In this document: positions 30,813 to 41,093 of the stretch, piece by piece
Layout of the letters: each line of letters opens with the position of its first letter
Position numbering within the stretch: position 1 is the stretch's first letter
NCBI RefSeq assembly: GCF_007655135.1
Contig: NC_045129.1
Location: 29,141,122 to 29,205,121, forward strand
Origin: Punica granatum
Taxonomy: Eukaryota; Streptophyta; Magnoliopsida; Myrtales; Lythraceae
Reading direction: 5' to 3'
DNA length: 64,000 nucleotides
Notes under the pieces: generated by a model
What the model saw: the letters and a program-made list of their open reading frames with translations, nothing else
Database searches by the model: none
What the model was told of the DNA's origin: nothing
Translations under genes and position numbers: made by a program

Positions 30813-32446
30813 TCACGACGCATTCAGCTTCTCTAGCTTTGCTTTGGCTGATTCAAGTTGGTCTGCGAATTTATCAAGCATTAGCATCAGACTAGGATTT
30901 TAACATAGGCAACTGTTGCCAATAAATGGGAATGTTGCAAGTTTGAGACTCCTTACTCTGCTCCAATGCTTTTGCCTTTTGAATGTTTGTCCGGAAGTAT
31001 AGGTTCCCAGTTTTCACGTACACAGCCTAATCCAATGAAAAAAAAAATGTGAATAGACTTTGTGAGCTGTCCAAAAAATAGGCCAACAGCATAGGAAGTA
31101 TTTGCTAAATGAGCTGACAAAATACCAGATCAGGGTTTTGACAGGAAATATGCTAAGACTCAATTGGCCCAACACTAAATCACTTTGGAAAGCAGGCCAA
31201 AGTAATCAACCCAACATGATTGATTTTCAGCAATACTAATCCACTCTGATAAAGGGCATCATATGCAAGATGCTCAGAAGCTGATGTACCAATTGGATGT
31301 TAACTAATTCCTAACGATGTATCATTCAATGACCATCCAGGCACTAATCTTTCAGACTAACAAGTCTATAGACCTCAATTCGATGGAAGCTCAGCAGTTT
31401 TCCTCTGAGGTATGTTTTTCATTTTGTGCACCTTGGACTATCTCTTGCTTTAAATTTTTTTTTTTTTAAGGGCTTCTAACCAGGGAAAAAAACAAATTTT
31501 ATTTTGAAAGCCGCTCTAACTTACAAAGAACCCCAAGATTAGTTCTATTATCTCATGTAACATCACATTCCAATGTGCCATTTAACAGTGACTTTTCCAG
31601 TTCAAGCCACCGTGTTTACATCTAGTCACAACATACCAAAATTCAACTTGATGTTACTTGAAGTCAAAGTCATTAACAGCAAAAAATTGAAAAAATAAGA
31701 CGCATATGACAAGAGTCCCTCTTTTTCCTCATTTTTATGATGATAAGGGTCAGCACAAAGAATATAATGCTGTCCTTGAGAACAGTCAATGAGTTTTCAA
31801 TGCAGTAATCTTGTATCTTATGAAATGCCACTCTAGCCTAGGCCTGCTTTTAAGAGTAAGGTAACTTCGATAGCAAACCATGGCATATTTAGCATTCCAG
31901 CCTTCTAGATGAACTAGCAATCCAGTATCACGGTACAATAACTTCAAAACCACATATCAAAAAACCCCCTTTACCAAAAATTCAGTATGCATCTCCACTC
32001 TCATTGCAGAAAAGGACTTAATTTTCCCTTTTTAGCCAATAACGATAGAACAGGATCTCTCATTAATAAAGAAATATGGCTATCAAGAGATTAGAAGACA
32101 TATTTTTGGTGAAAATACTACATTGACATGAACTACAGCATTCACTAATCTCAACATCTCAACACTAATAAAATAGCAAAAGGAATTATTTAGTGCAATT
32201 GATAATGGGGCTTTTATACTTACCCGAGAAGAGGAGAGGTTGCTCAACTCCGCAATTGAAACTTCATGGCTTATTACCTAGATCAATTCATACCAGTTGA
32301 GTTCACCCATTGCCAATAAGACTCTCCTTCTCTTCAGCAGATTAAAACCTAAAAATATTCATTCTATCTACGAATGGGGATACTACCTGTTTGCTCAGCG
32401 CTGTTTTGGGGCCTTTGACATCTGAGGATGGGGCAGTCGACGCCAT
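30813..32446 (-). CDS. Small prefoldin-like coiled-coil protein (77 aa, four coding exons)
   Basis: Coding exons on the minus strand are 32446-32387, 32277-32224, 31026-30957 and 30862-30813, with GT..AG borders (GTAGTA, GTAAGT, GTAAGG donors; CTAG, TTAG, GCAG acceptors). Junction phases 0, 0 and 1 fit, giving 77 residues with a stop at 30815-30813. The protein starts MASTAPSSD. A helix contains ISIAELSNL-like heptads (seen as VSIAELSNLSSSR), a middle SRAVYVKTGNLYFR fits the hairpin of beta-type prefoldin subunits, and a last helix ends AKAKLEKLNAS. Prefoldins are cytosolic co-chaperones for actin and tubulin folding; very small relatives exist in plants and as human ASDURF. Function is by resemblance only. 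A 5' untranslated exon follows an acceptor at 32460. Confidence 0.75.
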
Positions 32447-32458
32447 AAGCAAGCTCAA

Positions 32459-33700
32459 CCTAATGAAATTAAGACGGTTTGACACAGGTTACTGATTGAT
32501 AACAGAAAAGGGCAGCGGCAACTAATCCTTGCAAGCATTTCAGTGATACAAGCCTCACTTATGGCAACCCACCCTACATTCTATTCTAATAAATTCACCC
32601 AAATGTCAATGTAATGACAGAGCTCACTTCGAAGCAACATACTCAGGGGAGAAAACTCCAAATACACCAACATTATCACCATATATCCCTAGTAAATTAA
32701 TGCCTGAGAGTAGATCATCAAACACGTACACGAGTGATCGCATATTATTTTCTGAAACATTTTGTCTTACCCACAACATTTTGACATCCAACAATCATCC
32801 GGGAACAAAATCGTACCCACAACTTCTATCTATAACACGGATGACATGAAAAATGCGATTCAGTTACAGATACTGCCCCAATTACCCCCTATTTCAATTT
32901 ATTTTCCCCGCTACCAAAACGAGTGATCCCCAAAGAGATTGATCAGCTCCAGAAACTGATTAAAAATTGCCAAGAGTGATAGAACTAAAAAATTATGCCA
33001 AAAGAATCATGCGAACTTTTCATAAGCCGCCTGTAATGGAGTAACTTACCGATCAAAATCGAACAATTTTCTGGGTTACTCTTTCATCAAACTCATCACA
33101 AGCATGTTTGGAGTAACCAAATTGAGCATATGCATATCAACAGACACATCCAAATCAAATCGCATGAACTCCTCATCTCATCCAACAACTCATATTTGCG
33201 GGGAGGGATTCGTTACAAAATGAAAGAAAAGAGCGAGCAAACTCACTACCGAGTGAAGAAGAAGATCGAAGAAAGAGGCTGAGACGAGAGCCCTAGGGAA
33301 GAAGTAGAAGGGCCAGCTCGAGTCGAGGCCGCAAGACGAGAGGATTCCGCGTCGTCGTCGCTCGAATGAAAGCTCACCCCCTGAAGGAACCGGCGAAGTT
33401 GAGCACGGCCGGCCGATAGCAAAGCAAGTTCCGGCCGTGGAACCGAGAGGCGGAAGCACTCGGAAGGGGACGAGAACGCTTGACACGGTAGGAAGCGGAG
33501 GAGACAGAGAGGCTTGCAAGATGGGATCGGGTCGCGCGGGGGTTGCTGCCGTGAAGGGAACAGAGATAGGCTTGATTAAAGCACGGGCGATCGAATCGAA
33601 GGGAGCTGCTGCTTACCGTCGAGAGCCGAACCAAAGGGGACGGTGTTTTGAAGAAGAGGAAGAAACAAGAGGGGAGGGAGTCACCCACGAGGCGCAACTC
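32459..33700 (-). other. Putative 5' untranslated and promoter region of the prefoldin-like gene
   Basis: On the minus strand, possible donors follow CTCTCGACG (near 33617, GTAAGC) and CGATCG (near 33045, GTAAGT), consistent with one or more non-coding 5' exons upstream of the acceptor at 32460. The GC-rich block 33240-33700 is unlike the AT-rich flanks and looks like a 5' exon or promoter. Overlapping open frames there (33190-33706, both strands) show no domain. Confidence 0.45.
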
Positions 33701-33745
33701 AATTGATAACGCTCTCGTATTCCAAGTATTAAATCGGGATTAGGT

Positions 33746-34235
33746 CCGGGTGTGCATGGGTACCGATGATATCCGAAATCATTCGGAATCTATCATAACG
33801 GATAGATTTCGAATAACTCATATTGAAAATAAGATAGAATTCAAATATTATATCAGTTTCGATTTTTACATAAAAACCTAGAATCGAAATCTAAACCGCA
33901 ACTTAGATCCAGATAATAAATTTCCCCATTATATATATAGTTATATTTAAAAATATAGTCACTAATTTAAAAAAAAATTTAAATCTATATCAACATTCTA
34001 TTTTGCGCTATTACTTATTATGGATGACACATTTTCGGTTTTATTTAGCCAAATAAAAAAATTTACAGGTTCCAACATGGTACAAAAAACCTGTGATATA
34101 ATACAGGTTCCAGGTAACTTCCGGTTCCATGACTCAACATGGTATTGTTCAGTTCCAAAATCTTGGAATATGTTCCTTATAGTATAGGGTTCGAATATCG
34201 TGAACAAAACTGGGTATCCAGACCCGCACACCTCT
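33746..34235. mobile_element. hAT-type MITE
   Basis: 490 bases with inverted ends CCGGGTGTGCATGGGTACC and AGAGGTGTGCGGGTCTGGATACC. The flanks GATTAGGT and AATTAGGT (seven of eight) are the likely target duplication. The GGTGTGCA motif is common at the ends of plant hAT MITEs. It lies just upstream of the prefoldin-like gene. Confidence 0.7.
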
Positions 34236-34705
34236 AATTAGGTGTAAATATGGAGGAAATGTTTCCTTATTTGTTATGCAACCAGTTTAGTATAGGGTAC
34301 TCCTCCAATACGCGGTGCCAAACTTAGGCTCTTGGATTCTCATGCAGCTATGTTTCAAATTAAATATTTCGCTACAAGATTCGAGCCCATATAATTAAGC
34401 CCTATGGGTTGCTACGCTAACAGACTCTTATTCCTTTTACTTATTAAAAAAAGGAAAAATTACAAAAATTCCCTTGTGATTTGAGCTTGAGACAAATTGG
34501 ATCATGTGATTTTTTTAGCTCGCGCATAAGCGCGAGTTTTACATCTAATAATATGTAAAATGATAGATAAATATCGGAAAATAAAGCGAAGAAAGATTAT
34601 GAATTTGAAAATATTTAAAATGAAAAAGAAAAGTTGAAAACAAATAGTAAATGTCAAAAGCCAATTTCCCCGACATATTTCTATCGAGAAAAAAGCATAT
34701 GTACA
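34236..34705. other. Intergenic stretch with a strong hairpin
   Basis: No gene. A perfect 7-bp stem CTCGCGC/GCGCGAG with loop ATAA lies at 34519-34536, followed 8 bases later by CTAA and T; this may be a second Helitron-like end. Confidence 0.4.
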
Positions 34706-35502
34706 TATAAAAATGGGAAAATGACACTGTATATCACAGTTTGAAAACTCATTTTCACGATGCATCATATTTTGAAAAATTAACATGATGCATCACGAAA
34801 ATTTTGAAAATTTTCACTGTGCATCATTTCCGTCAACTGATGGACGGAAAAATGACGTGGCACGTGAATTGGACGAACGGTGCCAATGTGGTCGTGCCAA
34901 TGTGGTCGTGCCAACTCAGTTTGTGGGTCCTACTTCCTTATTTTACCCAGCCTTAATTTTTTCTTTCCCGCCCTTCTCTGGAACAGAGTGTCTTTTCATC
35001 TCCTCTTACAAATTAAGAGCAGAGTTTATCAAAACCCTAAATGTTTAAGGATCGGAGGAAGGATCGACGGAATTCCGAGAGAGAAAGCAGTCGATCGTTG
35101 GCTGACGTGGACTACTTGCGAGAAGAGGAGCAACGACTGGTAATGTAGGAGCAGATACAAGGATCAATAACATGTACTGTCTTATTCCATTTGCATCTGG
35201 ACGATCTGAGTTGGTGTTGATGATGGCATTATAGTTCATGATGGTACATAAAATCATTTCTTTAGTTGCAAGAGGGGCAAAACTTGGATAAAGTTGGTGA
35301 CTGGGAGTAGTTGGGGGCCTATCAGTGAATCGTGTCTTTCTTATCCCAACAGAGGAAGATAATGTAAGTTCAAAATCATAACTTGATCAACTAGTTTGGC
35401 ATGATTTATTTGTCTGATGCTAGAATAAATGGTGTTTGTTGTTGAGTCTATACTGTCAGTGAACTTTCTGTTTTGTTATTATCGGGTGGGAACTAAATTT
35501 GG

Positions 35503-37945
35503 TATGCAACTATACTACGAAGGCCACATGAAACTAACTCCACCAGTTGAGTACATAGGGGGTACATGTTGTATATTAACCGTGGATGTTGATACAATGT
35601 TGTAGCATGAGATGAAGTGACATCTAAATGACTTTGGCTACAAAGAACCAAACAAAATGTGGTATTTACTTCCTAAAAGTAGTTTAGATGCTGGTTTGGT
35701 TCATATGAACACTGATCCTGAGGTGATGCCTATGGCTGAGGTTGGATTGAAATATGGAATAGTTACTATGTGTACTGAAGCAAATAGGATGGAAGATGGT
35801 GGTGATGATGGTATGGAAGCAGGGGTAGCAGGGGATGGTGATGAGGATGACACTGATGATGATGTTTGGGAAGTAGAGGATGGTGAAAAGGATGAGACTG
35901 AGATTGATGACTCTGAGTTAGGTGGGTATGAAGGTGTTAGTGATGGAGAAAATAAAGAGCTTACAGATGTTAGGGAGAACAGGCAAGCATTTAAAATGCA
36001 AACTAAGCAAGGGATGAAGAGATAGAGAATAAGGTCGACTAAGGAACAAACAGATCACAGTGCAGCAGAAAGTAGTATAGGAAAGGGGAGGAAAAAGTAC
36101 AGACCATTCAATCCAAATTTTGATATTTTCAATATCACACTAAGTGAAAATGTAATATTTTCCAACGATGATTAGTTCAAGAAAGCTGTGAAGAGTTATG
36201 CCATTGTAAATGGCTTTGAGTTAATGTGGAAGAGGAGCTGTAAGATGCATATTGAGGTTCTCTGCAAAGAAAAACACTGTCCATGGAGAATTTATGGTAG
36301 TCGGACTCGTAAAAGAGAATGATATACCAATGAGCACACATGTTCTAGAGTTGCAAGGAATAAGGAGGCAATATATGAATGGTTGTGAATACATTTCATA
36401 GACAAGGTTATGCAAAATATGAACTAAAGGGTTTTAGACATAATGCGAGAGGTTATTGTCCAATTTGGAATCCAAGTGTCCAAAGTTACTTGCTACAGAG
36501 CAAGAGCACATGCAAGAAATCTTATGAGAGAGCACTATAATCTGCTGCCTACATATCTTGCTAAGTTGAAGAAAATTTATAGGGGAAGTACATTTGAATT
36601 AGTACTTGATAAGGATGGGCCTGACTGTGCAGCTAGGTTTAAGAGGTTATATGTATGCTTTGAGAGTTTAAGAAAGGGGTTTGTTGATGGTTACAGAGCT
36701 GTCATTAGTGTGGATGGATGTTTTTTAAAAACTCAACTTAAGGGGCAGTTATTAAGTGTTGTCGGGAGGGATGGAAATAATCAAATGTTCCTTGGGCTGT
36801 GGTAGAGGGTGAGAATGAACATTCGTGGAAGTGATTTTTTTGAACTCTTGATGAATGACTTGGGAATTAGAGATGGATTCGGGTGGACATTGATTGGTGA
36901 TCAGTAAAATATACTTTTTTTGTTCAGTCATTCACTTGCTTTATACTCTTCCTTATCATTTTGTTTAATGATTGTGACCACTTTGATTTGTAGGGATTAG
37001 AAAAAGCTGTGAAGACACTTCTTCCACATGTTGAACATCGAGTTTGTGCGCGGCATGTGTATGCAAATTGGAAGAAGAAGCATAATGGAGTTGCTTTGAA
37101 ACATCTTTTCTGGAGGTCAGTAATGAGTACAACTGAGGCAACTTATCTTAGGTTAATGAGACAGATGGAAGTTATTTAAAAAAAAAATAGCTGATGCATT
37201 TAGACATATTGATGTTATGAAGTTTTGTAGGGCTTATATAAATGACTGGAATGCATGTGAGGTTATTGATAACAACATGAGCGAATGTTTTAATGATTGG
37301 CTACTAGAAGCTAGGACTCTTTCCCTTATAGATATGTTGGAGTCTATTCAAACATCAATCATGCAGAGGCTGGTTGAAAAAAAAAAAGAATTGTTTACTA
37401 GTTGTAATGAAGATATTTGTCCTAGACCTTTAAAAAAACTTGAAGAGGCTAAGTTACAGAATAGGGTTTGTGTGACACAATATGGGGGTAACAGTAAGTA
37501 CCAGATTGTTGAATATGGGGATAGATATGTTGTAAACTTAGATAGATGGACATGCTCATACAGAAGGCGGAATCTCACAAGAATTCCTTGTAAACATGCG
37601 GTTAGTGCTATCTACCATCGACGTGAACAACTAGAACACTATGTCAATGGGTTTTTGAAAAAACAAATGTACTTAAAGGCATACTAGCATCTTATTGAAC
37701 CATTGAATGGCCAAAATGAATGGATAATGGTTCAATTTGATACTGTATTTCCTCCTACTGTTAAAAACCTTCCCGGTAGAGCAAAGAAGTCCAAGAATAA
37801 GGACCCACATGACAAAGAAGACAGGGAAAAGCAAATAGCTTCATCATCAAGTGGCCAAGTAAATATTGATTTTATTAATTCATGTGTATTTAATGGTACA
37901 GATTTTGTCATGCTTACTACGATGTTGAACAAGCTAGGAAAATAA
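35503..37945 (+). pseudogene. Broken MuDR-type transposase of MULE 2
   Basis: Consecutive open pieces (35657-36025, 36443-36805, 37217-37687, 37703-37945) follow the order of a MULE transposase. They show an acidic N-terminal part, a DNA-binding region with CKEKHCPWRIYGS, the catalytic segment VDGCFLKTQ and a later GDQ. A probable intron of about 90 bases lies at the usual place before GLEKAV (36907-36993), and a SWIM region follows. Damage includes stops near 36024, 36170, 36320, 36388 and 36426, a frame change near 36790 and disrupted sequence at 37176-37200. In the SWIM finger the second cysteine is replaced (CSYRRR, then IPCKHA). It cannot make a full enzyme. Confidence 0.88.
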
Positions 37946-38049
37946 TGAAAAAGGGCATGGATGAGCATGTTGTGCAAGAGGCCATGAATGAGCATGTGGA
38001 TATACCATCAACTGGAGAGCAAGCATCGCCATCTGAACTTGAGGTGATG

Positions 38050-39300
38050 ACAGTGGCGTCCATGCATACTCTTTTCCAATATGTGCAAGAGGACCTGATG
38101 ATAATAATCTGTGCAAGATGACCTGATGATGGACCCTGCTGTGCAACCACCAACTAGGCAGCCATTATCATCATCCCAGCCCTCATCAGGATCGAAGCCC
38201 ACAAATTATATCAGACATGGTTCTGTTGAAGGTTGGAGACCACCAAAGATACAGGCAATGGCAACACATCTTAGCTCATACTCCTTTCTATTTTAAGTTT
38301 ACTGGTTTTATAAGTTATTTTACATGTTCAAAAGGCAAAACAACCTACTATTGAGCAACAGATATTCAAAGAACTTAACGTAGCTCAGAAAGGGGTTGGA
38401 GTACTGTATGGAGATAGTGGATGTAAGCATTGTTTAATTGAGATATCATCATTGATTGTCTTTTACCTATAATGATGATGTGCATAAATGTGAATCAAGT
38501 GCTTGGGCAGCCATTCAGGACCAGTTATGTTAGCAAGTATAGTGGGCAAATCTCCACAGGAAGAGACGAACAAGTCCATCAACCTAGAAGACCATTGACC
38601 ATAGCACAAAGAAAGCCATTGGAGTCAGCCTCTACTAAGGATGACCTGTGCAAAGAAAAACATGATTAGCTTCAGTTTGTGTGAGATCATTTTGTGTAAC
38701 TTATTGTTGTTGTTTATAGGACAAGTGGATGTTTTGATTTAGGCTAATTTGTGTAAGTTTTTTGTGTGGTTTCTGGAACAAGTGGATGGCTTGGTTCTAG
38801 CTATTTTGTGTAACTTTTGTTGTACAGTTTATGGGAGTCGTTGATGGATTGGTTTCACCATCTTTTCATGACTGTCTTTGTTGGTATATGAATACTTAAT
38901 AGATTAATAAAGTCTTTGTTGTGTCCCTTTTCATAACTGTTTGTCTCTCTTAATATGCCAATATTAATACAGTTTTTATCAGTAGTATTGTTTGAGGAAT
39001 GGATGAAACTTCACAAGTACCTATTGGGCGGACCAATGGTACAAAAAGAGGCATTTTATCCATTACAAATCAATACACAAAGTCATGAACAATAGTACAG
39101 AAAATACCAATTTATACATTTTTCCAACAGTACACAAAGTTGTCTTGCCAATATTGGCAGCACATACACCCAAACCAAACCAGTACAATCAAATCAATAC
39201 AATCTTCACTACATTAGAACAGTACTTTTGTCACGGCAAATATAAGGATTTTTCACTTTTCATGCCTCCATAGACCTAAACCAATACAATCATACACATA
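38050..39300. other. Interior of MULE 2 between transposase remnant and GRF gene
   Basis: 38100-38670 may hold the last, low-complexity part of the transposase (Ser/Pro/Gln-rich, ending in a basic tail at about 38669). 38700-39300 is AT-rich and holds nothing else recognisable. Confidence 0.4.
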
Positions 39301-39329
39301 AGCATGATCAAAAGTGCAACTTTCATCAA

Positions 39330-39928
39330 TCAAATCTTGTTCCAATTTGACTTTGCATCTTCTAGTTGCAACCTCATTCCCATGATCTCTTTCTCCATGT
39401 TGTTATTTCTCCATTTCAATGCTTCCACCTTATCATCAACTGTCGATAACTTAACAAGTAAAATCTCATTCTTTTCTTTTATTAACTTTAGCTTTGTTGC
39501 AAGGCCTTCATTCTCTTTAATCAAACACCTACTAACATCATTTGTGTGCTTTGTGTCCTCATGATCATACCATTCGAAATATTTGCAATCATCATGCCAA
39601 AACAACCAAACTAGCAAACTCATCATCATATCATGATGCATTAAACCAAACTCACAAACTCACTATCATATCATGATACATTATACATAACCTTCCAGCA
39701 TAATCGAGCTCGGGAGAAATCGAATCGAGCTAAGGAGAAATTGATAAATCGACAATGCTTACAAACCTTCCAAAATTTGCACTGCAAGAATCTTCTCCCC
39801 GGGTTCTTCTCACTCCATGAAGTCAGCATTATAGCTTTAACTCCATGACGACATTCTTTATCACCTCGAGACACACTGGACGATATTGGAGAAGACTCCC
39901 TCATCTCAATCGATCCACTTGAGACCAT
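39330..39928 (-). CDS. GRF-type zinc-finger and coiled-coil protein inside MULE 2
   Basis: Two exons on the minus strand: 39928-39763 and 39610-39330, joined by an intron with donor GTAAGC and acceptor TTGCTAG. The phase fits (1 to 2) and gives 148 residues. The spliced protein carries a GRF zinc finger: CRHGVKAIML, NPGRRFLQC, then DDCKYFEWYD across the junction. A helical, charged region predicted to form a coiled coil follows (LIKENEGLATKLKLIKEK and onward), ending DAKSNWNKI. GRF fingers bind nucleic acid, and small proteins of this build are common near plant transposons. No stop or frameshift is present although the neighbouring transposase is broken. It could be an element-borne accessory gene or a captured host gene. 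Confidence 0.75.
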
Positions 39929-40009
39929 TTCTTTGACAGCAATTATGCTCTGTACTATGCAACAACTAGCAACAGATGAAGCAAAATTAATATTAGAAAA
40001 CGCAAAGGA

Positions 40010-40480
40010 TCAGTCATCACCACTTCTTTTTCCCAATACCAGATGAGAAAGACAAATGGAGCATCGACCTCAGGATTACCCATCACCACTTCTCTTTACC
40101 GATTGCACGTGAAATCAGGGGAAATGGAGATGCAAACAAAGCACTGAAAATGAAATGAACCATATCAGCTGGGGAAGACAAACGAAGCATCGATCTCTTT
40201 GTCGCCGATTACCTCTTCCCTGAAATTGGGGGGAATGGGCGATTTGAACTGAAATTTGAGAAAATTGAACCATAATTGGGGGAAATGAACCCTAATTGAA
40301 GGAATTGAACCTAATAAGCATTGAAATGAAAATGCACTATACCAACTGAGGAAGACAAACGAAGCATCCATGGATTTGCCGCCGATTATCTCTTCTCTGA
40401 AATTGGGGAAAATGGGGGAATTGAAGTTCAATTTGGGGGAATTGAACCCTAAACGAATCGAACCTAAGACCGTTTAATTA
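40010..40480 (-). repeat. Subterminal repeats of MULE 2
   Basis: Diverged repeats containing GACAAACGAAGCATC and CTGAAATTGGGG occur near 40045, 40170-40240 and 40345-40420. Open frames through them (40431-40165 minus) reflect the repeat. Confidence 0.65.
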
Positions 40481-40703
40481 GGGCGGGAGAAAGAAGGGAT
40501 TGGGACCGAGATGCTGAGTTGGTACGACCACATTGATACCGTTTGTCCAATCAACGTGCCACGTCAGCTTTTCGTCCATTAGTCGACGGAAATTATGCAT
40601 AGTAAAAATTTTCAAATTTTTCGTGATGCATTGTATTAATTTTTGAAAATATTATGCACAGTAATAGTTGTTTTCAAACTTTGATATGTTGTGAAATTTT
40701 CCC

Positions 40704-40711
40704 TATAAAAA
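40704..40711 (+). promoter_or_regulatory. Putative TATA box of ARG1, formed by the MULE target duplication
   Basis: TATAAAAA is part of the right TSD copy. About 30-40 bases downstream begins a pyrimidine-rich leader (TCTTTTCCGTCGCGCCC) typical of a plant transcription start. It lies 390 bases upstream of the ATG. The MULE end directly abuts it. Confidence 0.6.
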
Positions 40712-41093
40712 TTCACATCATCTTTTCCGTCGCGCCCTTCTTCTTTGTTTTTTTTTCCTCCTCCAAATTTCAAAAGCAAAAAAAGGAAAGAAAAAGAAAG
40801 GAAACCCTAGCTCGTTCCTCCTCCTCCTCCTCCCTTACACCCCGAAATTCCATCTCCTCGCGTGTTTGATTCTTGTGAATTGTTGCCATTCGTCGATTCT
40901 CGCGTTTCTGTGATCCGATGCTTCGAATTGCGTATCCCTCTCAATCCACGTAAAGAATATTATCTTCAATTGAGCCCCGTTCAGCTCGGATTTTTCGCTC
41001 CTTTTTTGATCAGCTTCGAATGACGATTCTGCTGGGACCTTGATTGATTCAAGCAATTGGCGAGGTTTTAGAGAGCGGAATTGAGAGAGGGAG

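Larger units (their letters stand above)
34715..40703 (+). mobile_element. Second MULE, different family, with 9-bp TSD
   Basis: 5,989 bases flanked by perfect 9-base duplications TATAAAAAT (34706-34714, 40704-40712). The ends GGGAAAATGACACTGTATATC and GGGAAAATTTCACAACATATC begin inverted repeats of about 200 bases with matching words such as CGTGATGCAT and CCACGTCA. Inside are a broken MuDR-type transposase (about 35503-37945, plus) and an intact-looking GRF zinc-finger gene (39928-39330, minus). Ends, internal repeats and transposase are unlike MULE 1 in sequence. It is inserted directly upstream of ARG1. Confidence 0.93.

Noticed and set aside
33190..33706. Overlapping open frames of about 90-109 codons
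   Set aside because: They occur on both strands in a GC-rich block, contain possible splice donors and show no domain; more likely a 5' untranslated exon and promoter.
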